Of a stretch of 41,501 nt of DNA, positions 15,856-24,315 are shown piece after piece. The translations under genes were made by a program, and so were the position numbers. The DNA is taken from positions 1 to 41,501 of the forward strand of contig CANGIS010000025.1 of the NCBI GenBank assembly GCA_947454055.1, read 5' to 3'. The notes beneath the pieces were generated by a model, which saw nothing but the letters and a program-made list of their open reading frames with translations, had not been told where the DNA came from and searched no databases. The stretch is from Hyphomicrobiales bacterium. Its GTDB lineage: Bacteria; Pseudomonadota; Alphaproteobacteria; Rhizobiales; Beijerinckiaceae. Positions within the stretch are counted from its first letter, which is position 1; each line of letters opens with the position of its first letter.

Positions 15856-17061
15856 CTAAGCCACCCGTCGCAACCAGAGTTTGGGATCAGCCTCAGCCGA
15901 ACCCTTTACCGAAAGCGCCTCAACCAGCGCTTCCATGCTCTTCAAATTATGGATGGGACGGAACTCGTCCACATGCGGCAAGATCGCGCGAATGCCTGAG
16001 GCTTTGGCCTCAAATCCGTCAAAGCGCAACAAGGGATTAAGCCAGACAAGCTTGCGGCAGGAGCGGTGCAGACGGTCGATTTCCTTTTGCAATTCTTCCG
16101 TGCCGTCGCGCTCCAACCCATCGGTGAACAGCAACACAATCGCCCCCTGCCCCAATACGCGGCGTGACCATTGGCGGTTGAACTTATGCAGGCTCGTGCC
16201 GATCCGCGTACCACCCGACCAATCGGCGACTTGCTCGGTGCATTTTTCTAGAGCCTCATCCGGATCGCGGCTTTTGAGCGAGCGCGTGACATTGGTCAGC
16301 CGCGTGCCGAATAAAAACGTATTCACGCGTTTGCGCTTATCCGTCATCGTGTGGAGAAAATGCAAAAACAGCCGCGTGTAATCGGCCATCGAGCCTGAAA
16401 TATCGCAGATCGCGACAATCGGCGGGCTTTTCTCGGCGCGGTCGCGGTATTCGAGTTTAATCATGCCGCCGCCAGAGCGCAGCGTGTTACGAAAGGTCTT
16501 GCGCGGGTCAATCCGCGATCCCGTTCTTGCCGCGACAAAACGGCGCGTTGGCCGCCTATCGTCGGGCAATTCGAGCCGATCGATCAATTGATAGGCGCGG
16601 ATCACTTCATCCGCCGTCATTTGCGCAAAATCCTTGGTTTGCAGGATTTCACGCTCGGACACCGTAAAGCGCGCGTCAAGCTCGATCTTTTCCTCCTTTT
16701 CAGGCGGAGCCTCATTGCGCTTGGCTTGCAACAAGGCTTCGGCTGCGCGTAGTGCTCCGGCTTCCGGCTTTTTCGGCTTGTCGTCCTTGGCGGGCGAATA
16801 GGGCGACAGCGTCGCGATGATCTTTTCGATCAACGAACGACGGCGAAAGAAAATCCGGAAGGCTTGGGTGAACACGTCCGAATGTTCGCGCTTTTTCACA
16901 AAAATGGCGTGTAGCGTCCAGAAAAAGTCTTCCTTGCTCCCGATATGGGCAGCCTCTACCGCCTCAACCGCATCGAGTACCGCGCCAGGACCAACAGGCA
17001 AACCTGCCTCACGAAGCGCGCGCGCAAAATAGGCGATATTTTCGGAGAGTTTACCGGACAT
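15856..17061 (-). CDS. coxE: CoxE-like von Willebrand factor A domain protein
   Basis: A 401-residue VWA-domain protein that partners the MoxR-type ATPase CoxD in maturing the copper/molybdenum active site of CO dehydrogenase. The N-terminal half is CoxE-specific (FARALREAGLPVGPGAVLDAV, FFWTLHAIFVKKREH). The C-terminal VWA domain has the MIDAS motif DxSxS in ICDISGSMADYTRLF and the later GGTRIGTSLHKFN and LLFTDGLERDG. It follows coxD functionally, but here an mqsRA module with its own operator lies between the two. An unknown two-gene cassette follows its stop. Expression may thus depend on readthrough or a promoter within the mqsRA region. Confidence 0.88.
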   Translation of the reverse strand: MSGKLSENIAYFARALREAGLPVGPGAVLDAVEAVEAAHIGSKEDFFWTLHAIFVKKREHSDVFTQAFRIFFRRRSLIEKIIATLSPYSPAKDDKPKKPEAGALRAAEALLQAKRNEAPPEKEEKIELDARFTVSEREILQTKDFAQMTADEVIRAYQLIDRLELPDDRRPTRRFVAARTGSRIDPRKTFRNTLRSGGGMIKLEYRDRAEKSPPIVAICDISGSMADYTRLFLHFLHTMTDKRKRVNTFLFGTRLTNVTRSLKSRDPDEALEKCTEQVADWSGGTRIGTSLHKFNRQWSRRVLGQGAIVLLFTDGLERDGTEELQKEIDRLHRSCRKLVWLNPLLRFDGFEAKASGIRAILPHVDEFRPIHNLKSMEALVEALSVKGSAEADPKLWLRRVA

Positions 17062-17100
17062 TGGGATGGCTTAAGTGTGCTTGAGGATACCATGGAGAAG

Positions 17101-17186
17101 GGGTGTAGGGTTTAGGGGGTAGGGCGTAGAAAGTGGGATGCCCCAAAAGATTAGAGCCAACACCCTACCCCCTAAACCCTACACCC
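17101..17186. repeat. 24-bp perfect inverted repeat between mqsA and coxE
   Basis: Arms at 17101-17124 and 17163-17186 are exact reverse complements (24 of 24) with a 38-base spacer. They are built of telomere-like GGGTTTAGGG/CCCTAAACCC units. The right arm ends 5 bases from the mqsA stop; the left arm begins 39 bases from the coxE start. As RNA it would form a very stable stem directly upstream of coxE. No T-run follows, so it is not a classic intrinsic terminator. Confidence 0.85.
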
Positions 17187-17191
17187 TACAA

Positions 17192-17587
17192 TCAGCGTAT
17201 TTCATTCAAAAGCTCGGGATGACGATCCAGCACTTTAAACAATTTGACCAGCGCCAGAGGCGGCTTGGTGGTGCCGGTCTCATAGCGGGAAAACGCATTG
17301 ACGCCGCCGCCGAAAATCTCGCCCGCCTCGCCCTGATTAAGATTAAGTTTTTTACGAACGCCCGCGATGAAATCCGGATCGCCCAGCATGGCGTTGACCT
17401 CGCGGTTGAAAGCTAGCATCGCGTCGGAGACGCGTTTGCTCTCGCTTGGATCGAGTATGCCATCCTCACAAGACGCACAATATTTGCCTTTGACGTTCGG
17501 AATAACCGTGCTCATGCCGCGATAGTGGTGATCAACGTCGCGAACGCTCTCAGCCAGATCATTGGACCCACATATAGGACATTTCAT
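17192..17587 (-). CDS. mqsA: MqsA antitoxin (zinc-binding, HTH-Xre)
   Basis: Antitoxin and autorepressor of the MqsRA type II system. From the ATG at 17587 it has 131 residues, the length of E. coli MqsA, and key residues fall at identical positions: zinc ligands C3, C6, C37, C40, and DNA-contacting N97 and R101 in GGGVNAFSRYE. The C terminus HPELLNEIR also matches the E. coli protein as I recall it. A GTG at 17593 is a possible alternative start, but residue numbering and position favour 17587, 2 bases after the mqsR stop. The operator 8 bases upstream of mqsR matches the MqsA consensus. The module lies between coxD and coxE. Confidence 0.95.
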   Translation of the reverse strand: MKCPICGSNDLAESVRDVDHHYRGMSTVIPNVKGKYCASCEDGILDPSESKRVSDAMLAFNREVNAMLGDPDFIAGVRKKLNLNQGEAGEIFGGGVNAFSRYETGTTKPPLALVKLFKVLDRHPELLNEIR

Positions 17588-17589
17588 CG

Positions 17590-17886
17590 TCACGCTTCCT
17601 TAAATGAGACAACAATGACATTCTCCGTCACTGTCACTTTAAGATAGATGGTCCCTACCGTTACGGTCGGCCTATACACATCCTGCCACACGCGATAATC
17701 GGCATAGGTGGTCATGCTTTTATAAAAGTCCGACACCGTAAGCGACAGAACAATTTCAAGAATATCATCCCGCGACATGCCGATTGCCGCCGCGCCTTTC
17801 AAAGCAGAGATCCGGATTTCATAATGTCCCTTACGGACAAGGTCTTTAACCCGAACCAAAGGCACATGTGACGTTCGTTTTTCCAT
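17590..17886 (-). CDS. mqsR: MqsR toxin, GCU-specific mRNA interferase
   Basis: RelE/YoeB-fold ribonuclease that in E. coli cleaves mRNA mainly at GCU and contributes to stress and persistence phenotypes. It has 98 residues, like the E. coli protein, and the active-site residues K56, Q68, Y81 and K96 are all at the same numbers (DFYKSMTTYADYRVWQDVY; final VVSFKEA). No frameshift or loss is visible, so the toxin is probably functional. Toxin precedes antitoxin, the reverse of most type II systems but standard for mqsRA. The module interrupts the coxD-coxE pair of the molybdenum hydroxylase operon, suggesting horizontal acquisition. Confidence 0.95.
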   Translation of the reverse strand: MEKRTSHVPLVRVKDLVRKGHYEIRISALKGAAAIGMSRDDILEIVLSLTVSDFYKSMTTYADYRVWQDVYRPTVTVGTIYLKVTVTENVIVVSFKEA

Positions 17887-17893
17887 GCGTCAA

Positions 17894-17910
17894 TTAACCT
17901 ATTAGGTTAA
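17894..17910. promoter_or_regulatory. mqsRA operator (AACCT-N3-AGGTT)
   Basis: TTAACCTATTAGGTTAA is a perfect palindrome with 7-bp arms and a 3-base centre, ending 8 bases before the mqsR start codon. E. coli MqsA recognises AACCT/AGGTT palindromes in front of mqsRA, and the DNA-reading residues N97 and R101 are conserved here. Position suggests repression by occlusion of promoter and start region. Confidence 0.88.
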
Positions 17911-17965
17911 AAAAATCAACTCCTGTTTTGACGCAACTTATACGCGACTCGACGCTAAAACGGGC

Positions 17966-18895
17966 TCAAATGCCCGGCTGGCCCGGTTTCACATTCACCT
18001 TCACCTCGTCCAAAATCGCCTTGATTTCGGAGCCCTGCATTTTCTGGATATCGTCTTGATATTTCAGAAGTACGCCGAGCGTATCGGACACCTGCTTAGG
18101 GTCGAGCGCCACGGCGTCGAGCTCTACAAGCGCCGTTGCCCAATCGAGCGTTTCGGCGACGCCTGGCACCTTGAACAAATCCTGTTTGCGTAACGCCTGC
18201 ACAAAGGCCACGATTTCGGCCGATAGTTTTTCGGGTGATTGCGGCGCTTTGATGCGAACGATCTCCAATTCGCGCTCGGCGGTTGGGTAATCCACCCAGT
18301 GATAAAGGCAACGGCGCTTCAGCGCGTCGTGGATTTCGCGGGTCCGGTTGGAGGTAACGATCACAATCGGCGGGTGCGGCGCTTTAACCGTGCCGAACTC
18401 AGGGATCGTCACCTGAAAATCGCTGAGCACTTCCAGCAAATAGGCTTCAAAGGCCTCGTCCGTCCGGTCGAGTTCGTCGATCAACAGCACGGGGGGGCCT
18501 GCCACATCGGGCGTCAACGCATCGAGAATGGGGCGGCGCACCAGATAACGCTCGGAGAAAATATTCTGCTCCAATTGGGCGCGATCAAGACCGCCTTCGG
18601 CTTCTGATAGCCGGATCGCCATCATCTGCGCAGCATAATTCCATTCATAGACGGCGGAGGAAACATCAAGCCCCTCATAGCATTGCAGCCGGATCAGCTT
18701 GCGGCCCAAGGTTTTGGCCAACACTTTGGCGATCTCGGTTTTGCCCACGCCCGCCTCGCCTTCGAGCAATATCGGGCGACCCATTTTCAGCGCCAGAAAC
18801 AGAACGGTCGAAAGCGAGCGATCAGCGACATAATCGCCGGAGGCCAGAAGACTTTCCATTGCGTCGATCGAGGTGGGCAAAGGGGTCATGGTCAT
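17966..18895 (-). CDS. coxD: CoxD-like MoxR-family AAA+ ATPase
   Basis: A 309-residue AAA+ chaperone of the MoxR group required for active-site assembly of CO dehydrogenase, probably acting with the VWA protein CoxE. Walker A is GEAGVGKTE at residues 41-49; Walker B is VLLIDELDR; a sensor-1 VIVTSNRTREIHDALKRRCLYHW segment follows. The frame begins MTMTPLPTSIDAMESLLASGDYVAD; a second ATG two codons in is possible. It is downstream of coxM, separated by 129 bases with a hairpin, and upstream of the mqsRA insertion. Confidence 0.9.
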   Translation of the reverse strand: MTMTPLPTSIDAMESLLASGDYVADRSLSTVLFLALKMGRPILLEGEAGVGKTEIAKVLAKTLGRKLIRLQCYEGLDVSSAVYEWNYAAQMMAIRLSEAEGGLDRAQLEQNIFSERYLVRRPILDALTPDVAGPPVLLIDELDRTDEAFEAYLLEVLSDFQVTIPEFGTVKAPHPPIVIVTSNRTREIHDALKRRCLYHWVDYPTAERELEIVRIKAPQSPEKLSAEIVAFVQALRKQDLFKVPGVAETLDWATALVELDAVALDPKQVSDTLGVLLKYQDDIQKMQGSEIKAILDEVKVNVKPGQPGI

Positions 18896-18967
18896 GAATA
18901 AAACTCCGACAACAAGGGAAAGCGAACCGTTAAAGACCTAAAGCAGTGCAAACTGCCCTCCATGCAA

Positions 18968-18994
18968 GAATGCCCGGCACGGGGCCGGGCATTC
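18968..18994 (-). terminator. Stable hairpin between coxM and coxD
   Basis: Perfect 11-bp stem GAATGCCCGGC / GCCGGGCATTC with a 5-base loop, 30 bases past the coxM stop. The T-run is short and better on the plus strand, so partial attenuation or 3'-end protection of the coxSLM message is more likely than full termination. Confidence 0.6.
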
Positions 18995-19024
18995 TTTAAT
19001 CCGGATCAATTCAGCGTTAAACGC

Positions 19025-19828
19025 TTACTTGGCAATCGCTTTTGCAACGGCACGCTTGGCGATGACCGGGATCAGATGGGCGCGATATTCCGAGCTGGCA
19101 TGGATGTCGGAGTTGAGGCCCGAAGCCTTCACTTTGACGCCATCCAATGACTTCGGATTGAAGCGAGCCTTCAAAGCCGCCTCAAGTTCCGCCGAGCGGA
19201 ACACACCGTCCGAGCCTGCACCCGTTACCGCCACGCGGGTTTCTGAACCCTTTTTGGCGACAAACACGCCAACCATCGCGTAGCGCGAGGCCGGGTTAGG
19301 GAACTTCTCGTAAGCCGCTTTTGAAGGGATCGGGAAGGAAACCTTCACGATCATTTCGCCTTCTTCCAACGCCGTCGAGAACATGCCCTGGAAGTACTGG
19401 TCCGCAGGGATCTTGCGCTTGTTGGTAATGATGGTCGCATTCAGCGCCAACACGGCCGACGGATAATCCGCTGCCGGATCGTTGTTCGCGATCGAGCCGC
19501 CAATGGTGCCGCGGTTACGAACTGCCGGATCGCCGATGCCACCGGCCAAAGCCGCGAGCGCCGGAATGGCCTCGCCAACGATGGCCGAGGTTGCGACATC
19601 CGCATGGCGAGTCATGGCGCCGATAACGACGTTGCGACCCTTCACTTCGATGCCCGACAAGCCGTCGGCCTTGCCTAGATCGATCAGAGCGGAGGGAGAG
19701 GCAAGGCGCTGCTTCATGGTTGGAAGCAAAGTCTGGCCACCGGCCAACACCTTGGCGTCTGGGTTTTTGCCAAGGAGGGTCGCCGCCTGACGAACCGTTT
19801 TCGGTGAGTGATAGGAAAAGGCGTACAT
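19025..19828 (-). CDS. coxM: CO-dehydrogenase-type FAD-binding medium subunit
   Basis: Medium subunit of the heterotrimeric molybdenum hydroxylase; passes electrons from the FeS subunit to the quinone pool through FAD. The 267-residue chain begins YAFSYHSPKTVRQAATLLGKNPDAKVLAGGQTLLPTMKQRL, with the AGGQ(T/S)LLP FAD motif, followed by the second FAD motif RNRGTIGGSIANNDPAADYPSAVLAL at about residues 100-125. The ATG at 19828 is preceded by AAGGAGAG at ideal spacing; the frame extends to 19894 but that would overlap the coxL end. It follows coxL by 20 bases. Confidence 0.92.
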   Translation of the reverse strand: MYAFSYHSPKTVRQAATLLGKNPDAKVLAGGQTLLPTMKQRLASPSALIDLGKADGLSGIEVKGRNVVIGAMTRHADVATSAIVGEAIPALAALAGGIGDPAVRNRGTIGGSIANNDPAADYPSAVLALNATIITNKRKIPADQYFQGMFSTALEEGEMIVKVSFPIPSKAAYEKFPNPASRYAMVGVFVAKKGSETRVAVTGAGSDGVFRSAELEAALKARFNPKSLDGVKVKASGLNSDIHASSEYRAHLIPVIAKRAVAKAIAK

Positions 19829-19848
19829 GTTGTGTCTCTCCTTGGATC

Positions 19849-22212
19849 TTATTCTGCTGCGATTTTGCTGACGGAAGCCTGAATGGCCAGCCAAACCGCC
19901 TGCGGGGTTGCAGGCATCGCGATGTTTTCATGACCGATAGCGTCTGTGATCGCGTTGATAACAGCCGGTGGCGATGCAATCGCACCCGCCTCACCGCAAC
20001 CCTTCAGACCGAGCGGGTTGGTGGTGCAAGGCGTGTTGGTCATGCCGATCTGATAGGAAGGCAAATCGTCGGCGCGCGGCATGGTGTAATCCATGTAGCT
20101 GGCGGTGACGAGCTGGCCGTCGCTGTCGTAATGGGCGCCTTCCATCAGCGCCTGACCAATACCCTGTGCGATACCGCCATGGACCTGACCCTCAACAATC
20201 ATCGGGTTGATAACATTGCCGAAATCGTCAACTGCCGTCCATTTGGCAATCGAGGTAACGCCCGTATCTGGATCGATCTCGACTTCGCAAATATGCACGC
20301 CCGACGGGAAGGTGAAGTTGGTCGGATCGTAGAACGCGCCTTCCTTCAGACCTGGCTCCAATTCAGCGCCGGTGAACTTATGCGCGACATAGGCCTGCAA
20401 GGCGACTTCGCCAAAAGCGAGCGACTTGTCGGTGCCTGCGACCGAGAAGCGGCCATCCTTGAACTCAATGTCCTTTTCAGACGCTTCGAGCGCGTAAGAC
20501 GCCACCTTCTTGCCCTTGGCAATGACCTTATCAAGGGCCTTTGAAATGGCCGACATGCCGACCGAGCCGGAGCGCGAGCCATAAGTGCCCATGCCGAACT
20601 GCACTTTGTCGGTATCGCCATGCACGATCGCCACCGAATTGATGTCGATTCCCAAGCGATCCGACACGAGCTGAGCAAACGTCGTCTCGTGGCCTTGGCC
20701 GTGGCTATGCGAACCCGTCAATACTTCGACCGTGCCAACCGGATTGACGCGGACTTCGGCGGATTCCCAAAGTCCAACGCCAGCACCGAGTGAGCCGACA
20801 GCCGCCGACGGCGCAATGCCGCAGGCCTCGATATAGGCCGAGAAGCCGATACCGCGCAGTTTGCCATTCTTGGCGCTTTCCTTCTTGCGCTTGCCGAAGT
20901 TTTTATAGTCCGCCATCTCAAGCGCGAGATCGAGCGAAGCGGTATAATTGCCTGTGTCGTAGCACATGATCACAGGCGTTTGATGCGGGAAGGATTTGAC
21001 AAAATTCTTCCGGCGGAAACTTGCCGGATCCATGCCCAATTCGCGGGCTGCGACTTCCATCACGCGTTCGACCACGAAGGTTGCTTCCGGACGGCCTGCG
21101 CCGCGATAGGCATCAACCGGTGCGGTTGTGGTGTAAATGCCCTCAACTTCGACATAGATGGCCGGAATATCATACTGACCCGACAAAAGCGGCGCGTAGA
21201 GATAGGTCGGCACGCAGCTTGAGAAGGTCGAGAGATAGGCGCCCAGATTGGCCTTGGTCTTGATGCGGAAGCCAAGGATTTTGCCCTTGTCGTCCATCGC
21301 CAATTCGGCGTGGGTGATGTGGTCACGGCCATGCGCGTCGGACAAGAAGGCTTCCGTACGGTCCGCCGTCCACTTGACGGGACGACCCACACGCTTGGCT
21401 GCCCACACGCAGACGGTCTCCTCGGCATAGATGAAGATCTTCGAGCCGAAACCACCGCCAACATCCGGCGCAATCACGCGGAGCTTATGCTCAGGCGCAA
21501 TGCCGATAAAGGCCGAGAGCACAAGACGGGCGACATGCGGGTTCTGGCTGGTCGTGTAGAGCGTGAACTGCTCTTGACCGGCATCATAATCCCCCACCGC
21601 CGCGCGAGGTTCCATCGCGTTGGGGATCAGGCGGTTATTGACGAGGTCAATCTTGGTGATGTGCTTGGCGTTTTTAAAGGCGGCTTCGGTGGCAGCCTTA
21701 TCGCCAAGATGCCAGTCATACACGACGTTATCGGGGGCCACGTCGTGAATGGCGGGGCCCTTCGAGGCCGTCTTCATATCGACGACCGCAGGCAAAACGC
21801 CGTAGTCGACCACAATCAGTTCCGCGGCGTCTTTGGCTTGCGAATAGGTCTCGGCAATGATCACGGCGACGTGGTCGCCGACATAACGAACCTTGCCCTG
21901 CGCCAGCGCCGGATGGCTGCCAGCCTTCATCGGCGAACCGTCCTTGTTATGGATCATCCAGCCGCAGATCAGGCCACCGACCTTGTCGTGGGCGAGATCG
22001 TCGCCGGTCAGGACGTCCAGAACGCCCGGTGCCTTTTTGGCAACCGATACATCAAGCTTCTTGATCGTCGCATGCGCATGGGGCGAGCGCAGGAAATAGG
22101 CATGCGCCTGTCCCTGCCGGTTGATGTCGTCCGTGTATTGGCCCTTGCCGGTGATGAACCGAAGATCTTCCTTGCGGAGCACTGAGGCTCCAATGCCTGT
22201 CGCTGAACTCAT
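19849..22212 (-). CDS. coxL: CO-dehydrogenase-like molybdenum-binding large subunit, form II
   Basis: Catalytic subunit of a xanthine-oxidase-family molybdenum hydroxylase carrying the MCD cofactor. From the ATG at 22212 (GGAGGAA ribosome site) it has 787 residues. The active-site loop is AYRGAGR, the form II (BMS) signature, not the AYxCSFR of true form I CO dehydrogenases, so the Cu-binding cysteine is absent. The conserved base is present in GCGEAGAIASPPAVINAITDA near the C terminus; the N-terminal RFITGKGQYTDDI and GGFGSKIF motifs are normal. Whether form II enzymes oxidise CO or another aldehyde or heterocycle physiologically is unsettled. Order coxS-coxL-coxM fits form II clusters. Confidence 0.93.
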   Translation of the reverse strand: MSSATGIGASVLRKEDLRFITGKGQYTDDINRQGQAHAYFLRSPHAHATIKKLDVSVAKKAPGVLDVLTGDDLAHDKVGGLICGWMIHNKDGSPMKAGSHPALAQGKVRYVGDHVAVIIAETYSQAKDAAELIVVDYGVLPAVVDMKTASKGPAIHDVAPDNVVYDWHLGDKAATEAAFKNAKHITKIDLVNNRLIPNAMEPRAAVGDYDAGQEQFTLYTTSQNPHVARLVLSAFIGIAPEHKLRVIAPDVGGGFGSKIFIYAEETVCVWAAKRVGRPVKWTADRTEAFLSDAHGRDHITHAELAMDDKGKILGFRIKTKANLGAYLSTFSSCVPTYLYAPLLSGQYDIPAIYVEVEGIYTTTAPVDAYRGAGRPEATFVVERVMEVAARELGMDPASFRRKNFVKSFPHQTPVIMCYDTGNYTASLDLALEMADYKNFGKRKKESAKNGKLRGIGFSAYIEACGIAPSAAVGSLGAGVGLWESAEVRVNPVGTVEVLTGSHSHGQGHETTFAQLVSDRLGIDINSVAIVHGDTDKVQFGMGTYGSRSGSVGMSAISKALDKVIAKGKKVASYALEASEKDIEFKDGRFSVAGTDKSLAFGEVALQAYVAHKFTGAELEPGLKEGAFYDPTNFTFPSGVHICEVEIDPDTGVTSIAKWTAVDDFGNVINPMIVEGQVHGGIAQGIGQALMEGAHYDSDGQLVTASYMDYTMPRADDLPSYQIGMTNTPCTTNPLGLKGCGEAGAIASPPAVINAITDAIGHENIAMPATPQAVWLAIQASVSKIAAE

Positions 22213-22288
22213 GGGATATTCCTCCAAAGCCGCTTTTTGGCGGTCATATTCTGCTAAGCCCCCAAGATAAGGGCCTGTTCGACATGTT

Positions 22289-22762
22289 TTATTTGCTAGC
22301 CATTGCTTCGGCGCCGGCGGCAACGGCTTTCACGATGTTGTGATAGCCCGTGCAGCGGCAGATATTGCCTTCAAGCTCTTCCCTGATCGTGTGCTCGTCG
22401 AGATGGTTGCCCTTGCGGTTGACGATGTCGATTGCCGACATGATCATGCCCGGCGTGCAGAAGCCGCACTGAAGGCCGTGGTTTTCGCGGAAAGCCGCCT
22501 GCATCGGATGCAGATGCTCCGGCGTGCCGATCCCCTCGATCGTCGTCACAGAAGCGCCTTCGCACGCAATCGCCAAAGTGGTGCAGCTCTTGATCGAACG
22601 GCCATCGACATGAACAACGCAAGCGCCGCATTGGCTGGTATCGCAGCCGATATGGGTGCCGGTCAGGTGAAGATGCTCGCGCAGGAACTGGGCGAGAAGG
22701 GTCCGCGGGTCAATAGTCGCGGTAACTTCCTTGCCGTTAACGATCATCGTGACGCTCGCCAT
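22289..22762 (-). CDS. coxS: CO-dehydrogenase-type [2Fe-2S] small subunit
   Basis: Small subunit with two [2Fe-2S] clusters that relays electrons from the molybdenum site to FAD. At 157 residues it has the plant-ferredoxin type domain with C40, C45, C48 and C60 ([10 protein letters not shown]...SC) and the helical domain with C99, C102, C135 and C137 (CGFC...CRC). All eight ligands are present. It is the first gene of the minus-strand operon; coxL starts 76 bases after its stop. Confidence 0.95.
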   Translation of the reverse strand: MASVTMIVNGKEVTATIDPRTLLAQFLREHLHLTGTHIGCDTSQCGACVVHVDGRSIKSCTTLAIACEGASVTTIEGIGTPEHLHPMQAAFRENHGLQCGFCTPGMIMSAIDIVNRKGNHLDEHTIREELEGNICRCTGYHNIVKAVAAGAEAMASK

Positions 22763-23058
22763 GAGCTTTCCTCCACTGGTTATCGGGTCTCAATGCCCGT
22801 TATGCCGATTGCGCGGCTCTTCAAGGCATCCGGAACAGGTCTGCCGATGGCAGAAGATTCCATCGGCCCTCCGATTGAATAGTCTGACTTTATACGCAAG
22901 AAAGACCCGGTCAAGCTGCAAGACGAGAGCAGAACCACTAATTTGGCGTCAAATAGTATGAGGTCGGGCCCTCCAAACCCCTAAATTAGGTCATAGTTAC
23001 TGACCAATTGACAAGCGCTGCGGTTTCAGGCCGGTTGGACGCGAAGGAGCACTCCCCT
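22763..23058. promoter_or_regulatory. Divergent promoter region, cox operon / aconitase-X operon
   Basis: A 296-bp interval that must contain the promoter of the long coxSLM operon (minus) and of the AcnX genes (plus). I see AAGGAG before the AcnX ATG at 23059 and a TTGACA at 23008-23013, but no matching -10 at proper spacing. No clear operator palindrome was found. Confidence 0.4.
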
Positions 23059-24315
23059 ATGGCTTTAACCCTCACCGATCAGGAAACCGCCATTGCCCAG
23101 GGCTCGGAGGGTCCGGGCGCTGCGATGGCGATGCGGATCGTTGCCGACACGGCGCGACTGATGGGCGCAACCCGGCTGATCCCGATCGCCTCGGCCCATA
23201 TTGACGGCGCGCTTTATCACGGCGACTCGGGCACCCTGTTTGCCGAAAAACTCGTTGAAGGCGCGGCCAAGGTGAAGGTTCGCTCGACGCTGAATGTCGG
23301 CGCGCTGGATCTGATGGGGTGTTCCAAACAACGCATGCCGCCCGCCGAGCGCGATATGGCGAAACGCATGATGATGGCCTATGAGGCGATGGGGTGCGAG
23401 CCGTCCTGGACGTGCTCGCCCTATCAGGCTGGACACCGGCCTGCACTTGGTAGCGACGTCGCCTGGGGCGAATCGAATGCCGTGGTGTTCTGCAATTCCG
23501 TTTTAGGCGCCCGCACCAACCGCTACGGTGATTTTCTCGATATTGCCTGCGCGATTGTGGGTTTTGCGCCCGATTATGGCCTTCACCGTATCGAAAATCG
23601 CAGGGCAACCCTTGTGGCCGATGTCTCAGGCTTGTCGGAGGAACTCCGTAAATCGGATGTGTTTTATCCTGTGCTGGGGACCTGGTTCGGGCTTGAGATG
23701 GTCAATTCGATCGGTGTGGTCGATGGCCTGCAAGGCCTGCCGAACGATGACAATCTCAAGGCGTTTGGGGCTGCTGCGGCGTCCTCGGGCGGCGTCGGCT
23801 TGTTCCATATTGCCGGTGTTACGCCGGAAGCCGCCGATGTGGCTACCGCACTGCAAGGCAGACCTGCCGAGAAGACCATTAAAGTGACCGCCGACATGGT
23901 GCTCGGCGCGTTAAAGCGGCTATCGACCACATCGGACGAAGCGATTGATGCTGTGGCCATTGGCAGCCCTCATTTGTCCATCGACGAGGTCGAGGCGCTG
24001 TCGCATCTGATCAATGGCCGGAAACTGGAAAAGACGATCTATGCCTGCACCGGTCGCCATGTGATCCGCCAGATCGAAGCCAATGGGCAACGGGCGGCGC
24101 TGGAAAAGCTGGGTGTTACCTTTGTGGCCGACACCTGCGTCGTTGTGACGCCGATCCTGCCTGCTGGCGATGGGGTGTTGATGACGAATTCCGGCAAATT
24201 CGCCCATTACGCCCCCGGAAACACCGGATATGCCGTGCAATACGGTTCGCTCAAAGATTGTGTAGAGAGCGCGGTAACAGGCCGCCTGACCCGGGATAAC
24301 GCATTATGGCGCTAA
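23059..24315 (+). CDS. Aconitase-X large (catalytic) subunit, probable cis-3-hydroxy-L-proline dehydratase
   Basis: DUF521/AcnX catalytic domain, 418 residues. Bacterial two-subunit AcnX enzymes dehydrate cis-3-hydroxy-L-proline to a pyrroline-2-carboxylate precursor using a [2Fe-2S] cluster. Recognisable segments include RLIPIASAHIDGALYHGDSG, LDLMGCSKQRMP, SWTCSPYQAGHRP, GESNAVVFCNSVLGARTNRYGD and the C-terminal ADTCVVVTPIL; the cysteines in MGC, FCNSVLGA and DTC are plausible cluster ligands. The start at 23059 is chosen for its AAGGAG. It overlaps the small subunit by 10 bases. Substrate is supported by hydroxyproline catabolic genes about 2 kb downstream. Confidence 0.86.
   Translation: MALTLTDQETAIAQGSEGPGAAMAMRIVADTARLMGATRLIPIASAHIDGALYHGDSGTLFAEKLVEGAAKVKVRSTLNVGALDLMGCSKQRMPPAERDMAKRMMMAYEAMGCEPSWTCSPYQAGHRPALGSDVAWGESNAVVFCNSVLGARTNRYGDFLDIACAIVGFAPDYGLHRIENRRATLVADVSGLSEELRKSDVFYPVLGTWFGLEMVNSIGVVDGLQGLPNDDNLKAFGAAAASSGGVGLFHIAGVTPEAADVATALQGRPAEKTIKVTADMVLGALKRLSTTSDEAIDAVAIGSPHLSIDEVEALSHLINGRKLEKTIYACTGRHVIRQIEANGQRAALEKLGVTFVADTCVVVTPILPAGDGVLMTNSGKFAHYAPGNTGYAVQYGSLKDCVESAVTGRLTRDNALWR

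Noticed and set aside
17101-17186. Telomere-like repeats as a linear replicon end or origin
   Set aside because: The repeat is internal, forms one inverted pair only, and lies between ordinary genes of one operon.
21310-22185. Long plus-strand open frame (about 290 codons) opposite coxL
   Set aside because: Antisense of a well-supported coxL; the translated product is arginine-rich, with no recognisable domain or ribosome site.
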